Shown: positions 1-13,000 of the stretch, in pieces
How the letters are laid out: every line of letters begins with the position of its first letter
Numbering within the stretch: the first letter of the stretch is position 1
From: Candidula unifasciata
Lineage: Eukaryota > Mollusca > Gastropoda > Stylommatophora > Geomitridae
Reading direction: 5' to 3'
Length of the DNA: 64,000 nucleotides
Assembly (NCBI GenBank): GCA_905116865.2
Contig: CAJHNH020002557.1
Location: forward strand, 1,006,001-1,070,000
The notes under the pieces: generated by a model
Told to the model about the DNA's origin: nothing
Database searches by the model: none
What the model saw: only the letters and a program-made list of their open reading frames with translations
Made by a program: the position numbers and the translations under genes

Positions 1-305
1 TACACCATCTCCAAAACTTTAATGTACACCATCTCCAGAACTTTAATGTACACCATCTCCAGAACTTTAATGTACACCATCTCCAGAACTTTAATCTAAA
101 CCATCTCCAGAACTTTAATCTATACCATCTCCAGAACTTTAATCTATACCATTTCCAGAACTTTAATGTACACCATCTCTAGAACTTTAATGTACACCAT
201 CTCCAGAACTTTAATCTATACCATCTCCAGAACTTTAATGTACACCATCTCCAGAGCTTTAATGTACACCATCTCCAGAACTTTAATGTACACCATCTCC
301 AGAAC
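1..305. repeat. 24-bp minisatellite, part 1
   Basis: About 13 copies of a 24-bp unit (ACCATCTCCAGAACTTTAAT core) inside the kinesin intron after exon 25. It continues at 614-693; the interruption is a 301-bp inverted-repeat element. Confidence 0.9.
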
Positions 306-312
306 TTTAATC

Positions 313-613
313 GGTTCTTAATTTATAACGTACCCCAAACACGAAATCCCCGTGGGAAATCCACAGCTGACCTGACAGTCCATTATTTCAAGGGGTGGAA
401 GTGTGCTGTTGCGTGGTGCTTTTTTTTTTGAGTGTTCATCTAGTGTCTTCAAATGCTAAACCTAACCCTAACCCTAAACCTAAACCTAAACCTAAACCTA
501 AACTTGGCTGTAGATAAATGGCGAGAAACTACAACCTGGACACCCTAGAATTTATTGGGAATGTCTCCCGTGACGTTGTCGTGACGTCAGGGGTAAGTTA
601 TAAATTAAGTACC
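313..613. mobile_element. MITE-like element with 24-bp terminal inverted repeats
   Basis: Left end 313-336 and right end 590-613 are inverted repeats agreeing at 22 of 24 positions (GGTTCTTAATTTATAAC versus GGTACTTAATTTATAAC, then TACCCC). Both sides are flanked by CTTTAATC, an 8-bp direct repeat that is also part of the host minisatellite unit. No coding capacity. The interior holds a CCTAAA/CCCTAA run. The superfamily cannot be named; an 8-bp target duplication would fit hAT or Merlin type. Confidence 0.75.
456..503. repeat. Telomere-like CCCTAA/CCTAAA run inside the MITE
   Basis: Seven or so tandem 6-mers, two perfect CCCTAA and the rest CCTAAA, within the inverted-repeat element. Best read as an internal microsatellite, not a chromosome end. 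Confidence 0.8.
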
Positions 614-693
614 CTTTAATCTAAACCATCTCCAGAACTTTAATCTATACCATCTCCACAACTTTATTGTACACCATCTCCAGAACTTTAATG
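614..693. repeat. 24-bp minisatellite, part 2
   Basis: Three further copies of the 24-bp unit seen at 1-305, in the same orientation, separated from it by the inserted element. Confidence 0.85.
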
Positions 694-874
694 GATGCCA
701 CTTCTAGACTTCTAGAACATTTTTAAACTTAACTTTTATAAGAGTGATAGTATCAATTTCTACAACTGTCAGACATTTCATTTCTAGAATACACATGCAC
801 ACTACACAAACAGAACAATGAAGTAATAAAAAAACTTAAGCAATATTTAATAGTAAAAGAAAAGTGTGACATAC

Positions 875-1015
875 TTTGTCCTTCCTGCGGCTCTCCTTCT
901 CTTCTGTTCGTTTCTCCATCTCCTCCAGCTCTCCAGTCAACACAGAGTTTTCCTCCTTTAGAGCATCGATCTGTTTCTGGAACTCCTTGATAACTGCTGC
1001 CTTTTCTTGGTTCAC
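875..1015 (-). CDS. KIF16B: kinesin exon 25: coiled coil, last exon in window
   Basis: 141 nt, 47 codons, residues 939-985, phase 0; acceptor ACATTCAG, donor GTATGT. Encodes [20 protein letters not shown] and on. An intact donor shows the gene continues to the left of the window. Confidence 0.92.
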
Positions 1016-4000
1016 CTGAATGTCAAACAAAGTAATAGAGTGGTTCTTAAACTGTTAACATAGTTAACTGTTAATTAATCCGTGTGGATTCTACAGCCCT
1101 ATTGTGGGGAAAATAAGAACAGACTCACCGCCTCATCAAAACAAGCAAGTTGTAGCAGTCGACTAATTGGGAGCATCTTTCGAATGTACACTCAAAACTC
1201 AGGCCTTGGCAAAAAAGTTAAAGTCCAAATAGACAAATAACCAGGACTTTCTGGTAGAGCTTACAGCCGGTGAGCAAAGAAAGGGAAAAAAAAACTGTTT
1301 AACTGATTAATCTATTTGTCTTCTTTACATCTTCTGCTGCAGCTTCTCTCCTCCTCATGTCTTTTCTTCTCCTGGTTGCAGTGTAACTATTCTTTGCTTT
1401 CCTCATGGACCCTAGTAACACATGAGCACTCCACAGGGTGAGCACCAACATTATTCATCTGACAGCATAATCATATGTACAGATCTCGTCTAAGTAGTTC
1501 AACACTGTGCTAGTGTGGGCGGTGTGTACAAACTACAGAACATGTCCTGCAAGAATGTTCCTTGTAAGAAAAGAACACTGGTCCAGTGAGTCAATACTGT
1601 ACTAAAAGTTATAGAGAATTAAAAGAGAACTCCTAACAGTCAAGTTTATCACAAGACCTTGTCTGTTGGTGTCAGAAAGCGATCCAAGAAGAAGAAAACA
1701 CACGGGCAGTTGCTAGATGTTATGTGTTATGCTATGTTACCACAATTGATGTCACTGCAGGGTGGATGTCAGCTTGGTCCTCCAATGCAGCAAACACTCC
1801 AAGGTACCTCTACTGACTGTTCCCATAAGTGGCTGCTTATAATGTCACCTATCTTGGCCTCAAAGGTGGCACAGACGTGCTTCCCTATGCTTTAATCCCA
1901 TGTCATGCAACTATGTTAGTGTCAGAGATTTCCCATTATCCATGAACTTAGTAGACACAGTGTTGATTATATCTGCCCTATCCATGCTTCTTCTCCCATG
2001 TGTTGATGCATTGCTTGCCAGTTCATCTGCTCATTCCCTACCTTTCATCTTGGCAGGCCCAGGTGTATAGATCCAGGTGAGGGAGGTTAAGTGCGATTTC
2101 CAAATGCTTTCTAACCATTCAGAGCATGTATTACCTGTTGCAAGTTTCTGAAACATGTCCATGGAGTCAAACATAAATACTGCATGTGTGGCTGCTGGTT
2201 CTGCCACCCATGCCACTGCTCTGCAAGCAGCTGTTATCTCCACTGTCCATGGTGGCTAGATGCTTGCTGGTCTAAAGGTCCTGGGTTCAGACCTGCATCA
2301 AGGTGGATTTTAAACTGATCTGGGCTCCAAAGTTGACCCAGCCAGAAATTGTTACTGGCAAATGTCCCAAAAGTTGAGCAGCCATCAACTTACATCCACC
2401 ACTGCATTTACAACATGACCAGATATACACAGCCACTTGCGTTGATTCAATTCTATGGCTCCCACACCTTCATTCCTTGCAGACTTCACGTGTCTCATCC
2501 AAGGGCTAAACATAGAATGATTTATGGTCTTCTCACACTTCCAATCACACATTAAATCCCACAAATAATCACAGTAACGTTAAGTTCTTGTCGTGTCTAA
2601 CGCCAGACATGCTAACCCCCATGATTGTCTTTCCTTGTGGCTTGTGGGGTGTATTGCAACCAATCTCCACTGTGAAGACAGCATACAATTAATATTGACA
2701 CAAAGCTGCAAGGTTCCTTTGCACTCCAAGGAAGAAGTGAAAAGGCAAAACAAAAAGATATTTGTTTCAAGTTAGAAGAGGCAAGATAAATGCCATAATT
2801 AAATTGTATCTATTTGCAAAATTATTCTGAAGTCATCTGATGTCTTTGTTTTCACAACTAACTTAATTTTTTTTTAAACTGCTTTAACAAACAAAACATT
2901 AAAACAAACAAAACCAAAACTGGTTTTCCCAATTAGAGAGAACACCTTGTCATGCAAGAACCATACAAGGCATGTACCAAAAAGGGAGCGGGACGTCCTG
3001 CAAATGGAACTTAGACCAAGAAAAATATGGCAAGACAATATCAGAGAAACACTACAACAGTATAATGTGTCTATGGCTCAGGTCGCTAGAACAGCAAGAA
3101 GTAGAGCCTTATATCTCCCTCAACATCCAAAGCAGCAAAACAGCAAGAAGTAGAGCCTTTTATCTCCCTCAACATCCAAAGCAGCAAAACAGCAAGTGAA
3201 GAAAAATAAGAAAAGATGAAGATTTACCTGCATGACTTCATCCTTAGCGTTCACCAGAACTTGCTTCTGCTCCTCAATCTGCTCATCCAGCTGCCTTAAC
3301 TTGTCACTATTCTGCCACAAAAGCTCTCGCCTGGCAAGATGTAGAGCCTCAATTTCTGCTGCCTTCTGTCGCTCCCAAACCTCCAGTTCTGACTCTATCC
3401 TGGCCACTTCTTCCTGCTGGCGCTCAGCAAAGTTTTTCTCTTCTTCTTCAAGTAATTTCCGGGCTTCGGCCAACTGCTGGGTTTCGGCTTCACACTCAAG
3501 TTTCTCTTGAACGCTGGAGAAACTTCTAGAAATATACAATCAGAAGAATTATATGAAGATAAGCATTGATAAGACAGAGGTAATGGTAATAGGAAGACAA
3601 GAAGAAACCATATCAATTAAAGTAAATAACAAAAAAATAAAACAAACAAGCAAATTTAAACATCTAGCGTCATTTTTCACATCAGGTGGAAAAATGGATG
3701 GAGAAATCAATACACGATGTGTGAAAGCAAGTCAGGTAATGGGACAGTTAACACCACTTCTGACCCATAGAAAGATACCTTTGTCAACCAAAGCAAATCT
3801 AATAAGAACAGATTTTTGGCCGACATTGTGCTACCAGTGCCAAACATGGACCCTTACTACATCTAACGAGCGGAAGATCATAACAGTAGAGATGAGATGT
3901 CTTATGAGAGCTGCCGGTGTGACAAGAAAAGATAAAAATCAAGAATGAAGTAATTAGAAGACAAGGACTGAAACCAGTCATATAATTAATTAAAGAACAA

Positions 4001-7000
4001 CAAATGAAATGGTTTGGCCACCTGACGAGAATGTCCTGGTACAGAGAGCCACACTGAAAAAATATAATGAACACAGAGCAAGCGGGAAGACCACACAAGA
4101 GATGGAGCGACACCATCAGGAGCAACCTAATCAGAGGCATTTTCAGATTTGCCATCTATTCTTCGCTTGCAACATTCACTGTATGGAAAAACATCACAGA
4201 AACTGAAAATTCAGTAGCCAGACTATTTAATACATTCTGGCCAAAAAATGTTTTGTAAACCAACACTTCATGCTGTCCAACTCCATATATCACATTATAT
4301 AGGCTCAGTTTTTCTGCTTTTTTTGCTTTGGGTACGAAAACAGCCAGTAGTATCAACTATGTATCTCATAAACAGGTCGCTATAGATGTTAGAAAAGTGG
4401 CATTTATGGGGAATTGGACCTGACCTAAAGTGTCAGTTTTGTGGTTTCTTGGGGTAAAGGGGTTAAATTATTAGCATTTTACCCTATATAGGGTTCTAGT
4501 CTTGTGATTTACTGCTTCCTCTCAATAATGAAAAAAAATAATCATACAATGATTGTAAGCCGGCTACTGTCTTAGTGGGGTGCACAGCGGCTAATACTGT
4601 CGCCCGTTGACCTAGTGGTAATGGGTATGTATCTCTTCTGGGGCAATTCTGAAAACCCTGATCTGGGTAAGAGGAGCAGAACAGAGGACAGCCAGCATAA
4701 AGATGGGCATGGGACACAAGAGAAATCTTCGGCAAGAGTGTGCCTGAGGCGGGAAAGCTGGCAAGAAACCAGTTTCTTTCAAGCATGCAGTTACGGAAGC
4801 GATATTGTGTGAAGGACCAGCTGCCTGTAAATGATAAGTTTTATTTTATCACCATGGTAAGCTAGTGGGAAAACCCCACTATATTACAGTGATGCCGGAG
4901 ACATGACATATGAACTCAGAGACCTCTCCCTGATCAACATACCCTTACCCCACTATATTACAGTGATGCCGGAGACATGACACATAAACTCTCTCCCTGA
5001 TCAACCTACCCTTACCCCACTATATTACAGTGACACCCGGAGACATGACACATAAACTCTCTCCCTGATCAACCTACCCTTACCCCACTATATTACAGTG
5101 ATGCGGGAGACATGACATATGAACTCTCTCCCTGATCAACCTACCCTTACCCCACTATATTACAGTGATGCGGGAGACATGACATATGAACTCAGAGACC
5201 TCTCCCTGATCAACATACCCTTACCCCACTATATTACAGTGATGCGGGAGACATGACACATAAACTCTCTCCCTGATCAACCTACCCTTACCCCACTATA
5301 TACAAGTGATGCGGGAGACATGACATATGAACTCTCTCACTGATCAACCTACCCTTACCCCACTATATTACAGTGATGCGGGAGACATGACATATGAACT
5401 CAGAGACCTCTCCCTGATCAACATACCCTTACCCCACTATATTACAGTGATGCGGGAGACATGACATATGAACTCTCTCCCTGATCAACCTACCCTTACC
5501 CCACTATATTACAGTGACGCCGGAGACATGACACATAAACTCTCTCCCTGATCACCTACCCTTACCCCACTATATTACAGTGATGCCGGAGACATGACAC
5601 ATAAACTCTCTCCCTGATCACCTACCCTTACCCCACTATATTACAGTGATGCCGGAGACATGACATATGTACTCAGAGACCTCTCCCTGATCACCTACCC
5701 TTACCCCACTATATTACAGTGACGCCGGAGACATGACACATAAACTCTCTCCCTGATCACCTACCCTTACCCCACTATATTACAGTGATGCGGGAGACAT
5801 GACATATGAACTCAGAGACCTCTCCCTGATCACCTACCCTTACCCCACTATATTACAGTGACGCCGGAGACATGACACATAAACTCTCTCCCTAATCACC
5901 TACCCTCACCCCACTATATTACAGTGATGCGGGAGACATGACATATGAACTCAGAGACCTCTCCCTGATCACCTAACCTCACCCCACTATATTTCAGTGA
6001 TGCGGGAGACATGACATATGAACTCAGAGACCTCTCCCTGATCACCTACCCTTACCCCACTATATTACAGTGATGCGGGAGACATGACACATAAACTCAG
6101 AGACCTCTCCCTGATCACCTACCCTTACCCCACTATATTACAGTGATGCGGGAGACATGACACATAAACTCAGAGACCTCTCCCTGATCACCTACCCTTA
6201 CCCCACTATATTACAGTGATGCGGGAGACATGACATATAAACTCAGAGACCTCTCCCTGATCACCTACCCTTACCCCACTATATTACAGTGATGCGGGAG
6301 ACATGACACATAAACTCAGAGACCTCTCCCTGATCACCTACCCTTACCCCACTATATTACAGTGATGCGGGAGACATGACACATAAACTCAGAGACCTCT
6401 CCCTAATCACCTACCCTTACCCCACTATATTACAGTGATGCGGGAGACATGACATATGAACTCAGAGACCTCTCCCTAATCACCTACCCTTACCCCACTA
6501 TATTACAGTGACGCGGGAGACATGACACATAAACTCAGAGACCTCTCCCTAATCACCTACCCTTACCCCACTATATTACAGTGATGCGGGAGACATGACA
6601 CATAAACTCTCTCCCTGATCAACCTACCCTTACCCCACTATATTACAGTGATGCGGGAGACATGACACATAAACTCAGAGACCTCTCCCTAATCACCTAC
6701 CCTTACCCCACTATATTACAGTGATGCGGGAGACATGACATATAAACTCAGAGACCTCTCCCTAATCACCTACCCTTACCCCACTATATTACAGTGATGC
6801 GGGAGACATGACATATAAACTCAGAGACCTCTCCCTAATCACCTACCCTTACCCCACTATATTACAGTGATGCGGGAGACATGACATATAAACTCAGAGA
6901 CCTCTCCCTAATCACCTACCCTTACCCCACTATATTACAGTGATGCCGGAGACATGACACATAAACTCAGAGATCTCTCCCTAATCACCTACCCTTACCC

Positions 7001-10000
7001 CACTATATTACAGTGATGCCGGAGACATGACATATAAACTCAGAGACCTCTCCCTAATCACCTACCCTTACCCCACTATATTACAGTGACGCAGGAGACA
7101 TGACACATAAACTCAGAGACCTCTCCCTAATCACCTACCCTTACCCCACTATATTACAGTGACGCCGGGAGACATGACACATAAACCCAGAGACCTCTCC
7201 CTAATCACCTACCCTTACCCCACTATATTACAGTGATGCGGGAGACATGACACATAAACTCAGAGACCTCTCCCTAATCACCTACCCTTACCCCACTATA
7301 TTACAGTGATGCGGGAGACATGACATATAAACTCAGAGACCTCTCCCTAATCACATACCCTTACCCCACTATATTACAGTGATGCGGGAGACATGACATA
7401 TAAACTCAGAGACCTCTCCTTAATCACCTACCCTTACCCCACTATATTACAGTGATGCGGGAGACATGACATATAAACTCAGAGACCTCTCCCTAATCAC
7501 CTACCCTTACCCCACTATATTACAGTGATGCCGGAGACATGACACATAAACTCAGAGACCTCTCCCTAATCACCTACCCTTACCCCACTATATTACAGTG
7601 ATGCCGGAGACATGACATATAAACTCAGAGACCTCTCCCTAATCACCTACCCTTACCCCACTATATTACAGTGACGCAGGAGACATGACACATAAACTCA
7701 GAGACCTCTCCCTAATCACCTACCCTTACCCCACTATATTACAGTGACGCCGGGAGACATGACACATAAACTCAGAGACCTCTCCCTAATCACCTACCCT
7801 TACCCCACTATATTACAGTGATGCGGGAGACATGACATATAAACTCAGAGACCTCTCCCTAATCACCTACCCTTACCCCACTATATTACAGTGATGCGGG
7901 AGACATGACATATAAACTCAGAGACCTCTCCCTAATCACCTACCCTTACCCCACTATATTACAGTGACACGGGAGACATGACACATAAACTCAGAGACCT
8001 CTCCCTAATCACCTACCATTACCCCACTATAATACAGTGACGCGGGAGACATGACATATGAACTCAGAGACCTCTCCCTGATCAACCTACCCTCACCCCA
8101 CTATATTACAGTGATGACGGAGACATGACATATAAACTCAGAGACCTCTCCCTGATCACCTACCCTCACCCCACTATATTACAGTGATGCCGGAGACATG
8201 ACATATGAACTCAGAGACCTCTCCCTGATCACCTACCCTCACCCCACTATATTACAGTGATGCCGGAGACATGACATATGAACTCAGAGACCTCTCCCTG
8301 ATGACCTACCCTCACCCCACTATATTACAGTGATGCGGGAGACATGACATTTAAACTCAGAGACCTCTCCCTGATCACCTACCCTCACCCCACTATATTA
8401 GAGTGATGCCGGAGACATGACACATAAACTCTCTCCCTGATCAACCTACCCTTACCCCACTATATTACAGTGATGCGGGAGACATGACACATAAACTCTC
8501 TCCCTGATCAACCTACCCTTACCCCACTATATTACACTGATGCGGGAGACATGACACATAAACTCTCTCCCTGATCACCTACCCTCACCCCACTATATTA
8601 CACTGATGCGGGAGACATGACACATAAACTCTCTCCCTGATCACCTACCCTTACCCCACTATATTACACTGATGCGGGAGACATGACACATAAACTCTCT
8701 CCCTGATCACCTACCCTTACCCCACTATATTACAGTGATGCCGGAGACATGACATATGAACTCAGAGACCTCTCCCTGATCACCTACCCTCACCCCACTA
8801 TATTACAGTGATGCGGGAGACATGACATTTAAACTCAGAGACCTCTCCCTGATCACCTACCCTCACCCCACTATATTAGAGTGATGCCGGAGACATGACA
8901 CATAAACTCTCTCCCTGATCAACCTACCCTTACCCCACTATATTACAGTGATGCGGGAGACATGACACATAAACTCTCTCCCTGATCAACCTACCCTTAC
9001 CCCACTATATTACACTGATGCGGGAGACATGACACATAAACTCTCTCCCTGATCACCTACCCTTACCCCACTATATTACACTGATGCGGGAGACATGACC
9101 CATATCTCTCTCCCTGATCAACCTACTCTCACCCCACTATATTAGAGTGATGCCGGAGACATGACACATAAACTCTCTCCCTGATCACCTACCCTTACCC
9201 CACTATATTACACTGATGCGGGAGACATGACACATAAACTCAGAGACCTCTCCCTGATCACCTACCCTTACCCCACTATATTACAGTGATGCGGGAGACA
9301 TGACACATAAACTCTCTCCCTGATCAACCTACCCTTACCCCACTATATTACAGTGATGCGGGAGACATGACACATAAACTCTCTCCCTGATCAACCTACC
9401 CTTACCCCACTATATTACAGTGATGCGGGAGACATGACACATAAACTCAGAGACCTCTCCCTGATCACCTACCCTTACCCCACTATATTACAGTGATGCG
9501 GGAGACATGACACATAAACTCTCTCCCTGATCCACCTACCCTTACCCCACTATATTACAGTGATGCGGGAGACATGACACATAAACTCTCTCCCTGATCA
9601 ACCTACCCTTACCCCACTATATTACAGTGATGCGGGAGACATGACACATAAACTCAGAGACCTCTCCCTGATCACCTACCCTTACCCCACTATATTACAG
9701 TGATGCGGGAGACATGACATATAAACTCAGAGACCTCTCCCTAATCACCTACCCTTACCCCACTATATTACAGTGATGCCGGGAGACATGACATATAAAC
9801 TCAGAGACCTCTCCCTAATCACCTACCCTTACCCCACTATATTACAGTGATGCGGGAGACATGACACATAAACTCAGAGACCTCTCCCTAATCACCTACC
9901 CTTACCCCACTATATTACAGTGATGCGGGAGACATGACACATAAACTCTCTCCCTGATCAACCTACCCTTACCCCACTATATTACAGTGATGCGAGAGAC

Positions 10001-13000
10001 ATGACATATAAACTCAGAGACCTCTCCCTGATCACCTACCCTCACCCCACTATATTACAGTGACGTGGGAGACATGACACATAAACTCAGAGACCTCTCC
10101 CTAATCACCTACCCTTTCTGCATCTTCCTCTTCACCCTGGCTTCATTCTCTCCCAGATCATGCCAAGCCTCCTCTATCCTGCTTGTATGTTCATTCAGCT
10201 CGTCCAACACCACCTTCCACTGAGCATTCTTCTCCTCGCTGGCCACCTCGTGCTGGGCCAGGAGGTCCTCCTCTCTGAGGGCCAAATCCTGGACTTCATG
10301 AAGGATGTTCTCACTGGAAGCCAATAGGTCCTTCTTCTCCATCTCATACTGTGACTTTAAAGTCTCCAGTTTCTCTACTTCTGTGGCAACTTTCTCCTGA
10401 AGCTGTGGATGATATAAGTAGTAAAGTGAACAAGTAGCCATCCTGAGACTCCACAAGGGACATAACAGGCTTTAACACCACTTGTGCGTCTTCTTCTTCT
10501 TCTTACCATTCACTGGCTGTAAACTTTAGTGGAAAGTTCTGGCTGTTCGTCCACTTCTGGACTTTGGTCTTGTTCCAGAATCTAAGTGTTACATGCATAT
10601 CCATTTAACAGAAATGAATTTTTTGTCTGCAAACTGTTGGTTCCTTGCCTCTCAGGCAGATGCACTCTGACTTTGAAAGAAGCTCCCAGTCAGTTCACTC
10701 TTATGACCTGATAGTGAGGAGGCAGTCTGTCTATTCTTGTTTCCCTCGCAATAGGGTCCCAGAGTCCACACAGGAAAAGGACCCATCTGAAGCCACTGGT
10801 GCATTAGACATTTGGAGCTAGACCCATACTGACCTCATGCATGGCAGAGACAATTGTTCTGGTCTACACCTGCTCTATTTGAGGACAAACTCTACGGCAA
10901 ACTCCACATAACTGCTGTTGCTTTTTTGTTTTTGTTTTTGTTTATATAAATAAATTTGTGCTGTAGCCTGATAAGAGTAAAACGAAGATAATCTGGAAAG
11001 CAGCAGAAAGATTAGGACAAGTAACACAGAAAGCATTTGAAGAGAGAATACACATAAGGGACTCAAAAGTAAGTAAAGGATCATGTCCATACAAGTGATG
11101 CATTGGGCATATGGTGTTTGACTTATCTTTTTATTTTAAAATCGCCATTCAGTGGGTGATATCACAAACAACACCGGTCTGTCTTTACTTCCTATGACAA
11201 ATCCTGGGACATATTTCCAGTTGAGTTAATTTGGCAGTCAAACTAAATTTTGAACAGAAACACAAGTTAGACTCAATGTGGCTTTGAAACCCTAGACCTT
11301 TGGACCAGCAGGCAAGCATATAACCACTATGCTACTGTGACTCCCACTGATGGGTGGAAGAGAGAGGGAATAGGTGAGTGGATGGGCAGTTTCATGCCGG
11401 CCACTTTAACTTCCCATGACTTTTACCTGGTACCCAACCTAAGAGTCAATGTCATTTTTGAAAAAAGTCAGGCTCTATCAGGACCCAAACTTACGACCTT
11501 CCAATCCAAAAGCGAGCATCTAGCCACTACACCACAGCGGCCCCCAGATGGGCAGGAGAGAGAGGGAATAAGTGAGATGATAGATGGGAGGCAGTGATGA
11601 AATGGATGAGCGCATGAGTTGGGGAGAGAGAGCGATAAAGAATGAATGAATGCAAGGGTGGCAGAGAGAAAAAAATGGGTGATTGCATGGGTAGGAGAGA
11701 CAGAGATGGAATGGGGGAATTAGTAAGTAGATATGTGAGTGCATGGGGAGAGAGAGGGTACAGGGTGAGAGTAAGGATGGGAGAGGGGCTGGGTGAGTGC
11801 CCAGGTTGGAGAGAGAAGAAATGAGTGTGAGAATGTGTGCCTAATGCAAAACAAAATCACTTAAGGCTAATTCAATGCACCACAACAAGAGCAAGAGCAC
11901 TGTAACTTACGCTCTTCTCCTTATCCTCCAGCTGTAACCGGCTGCTTGTTGATGCCCTCCTGACTTGTTGAATCTGCTCATTCTTCTCAGTGATCTGTCG
12001 CTCCAGGTCGTGTATCACCTGAGAGATGGACTCCTCCTCTGTCACTTGGTCCGGGAACCAGGTCAGGTTCTCTATTTCCTGTGGATGTGAGATTTGTGAA
12101 CATCTTATCCCAATGACAACAATCATATTATCCACCTATGTGGTGGGTTCAAATCCACAGGTAGCCAGATTTTTCTTCTTCATTTTTGACCTTGACCCCA
12201 AGAAGACCTAGCCGTAAACAGGTACCAGGTAAAGACCTGGGAAGTCCTGCATGATGGTGACTGCATCACTTATCAAGGGTTGACTGATCTATACAAAAAT
12301 GAGTCTAACCTGATACCCCCAAGACGACCTAGCCTTAAACAGGTACCAGGTAAAGACCTGGGAAGTCTGGCGTGATGGTGACCGCATCACCTATCAAGGG
12401 TTGACTGATCTATACAAAAATGAGTCTAACCTGATACCCCCAAGACGACCTAGCCTTAAACAGGTACCAGGTAAAGTCCTGGGAAGTCTGGCGTGATGGT
12501 GACCGCATCACCTATCCAGGGTTGACTGATCTATACAAATATGAGTCTAACCTGATACCCCCAAGACGACATAGCCTTAAACAGGTACCAGGTAAAGTCC
12601 TGGGAAGTCTGGCGTGATGGTGACCGCATCACTTATAAAATGTTGACTGATCTATACAAATATGAGTCTAACCTGATACCTCCGATGGGCGACTGGCTTG
12701 TAAGGGACCTTCACTTTTTTCTTTGCTCTTCTTCTCCTCCTCCTCTTCCTCCTCTTCTATTTTTATTCTACTTCTCTCAAATCTTCTTCTGCCTTTCTTC
12801 TCCCTATAGAGCACAGACCGTCAACCCAAACAACTCACACATAGCTTTTAGCAGACGTGTTCATGACTAGTTCACTTCTGAGACTAGTATTCAAGAGGAA
12901 CTATTGGAACAACACCTATAATTAAGTTCATTGAAAAAACAAACACTGAAATGGTTTGGTCATATAATGGGAATGAATTCAATGATGCCAGCAACGAAAG

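Noticed and set aside
456..503. Telomere or chromosome end
   Set aside because: Only about 48 bp, imperfect, and inside a MITE that lies in an intron.
4870..10112. CRISPR-like repeat array
   Set aside because: Units are contiguous without unique spacers, the context is a spliced eukaryotic gene, and no cas-like genes exist.
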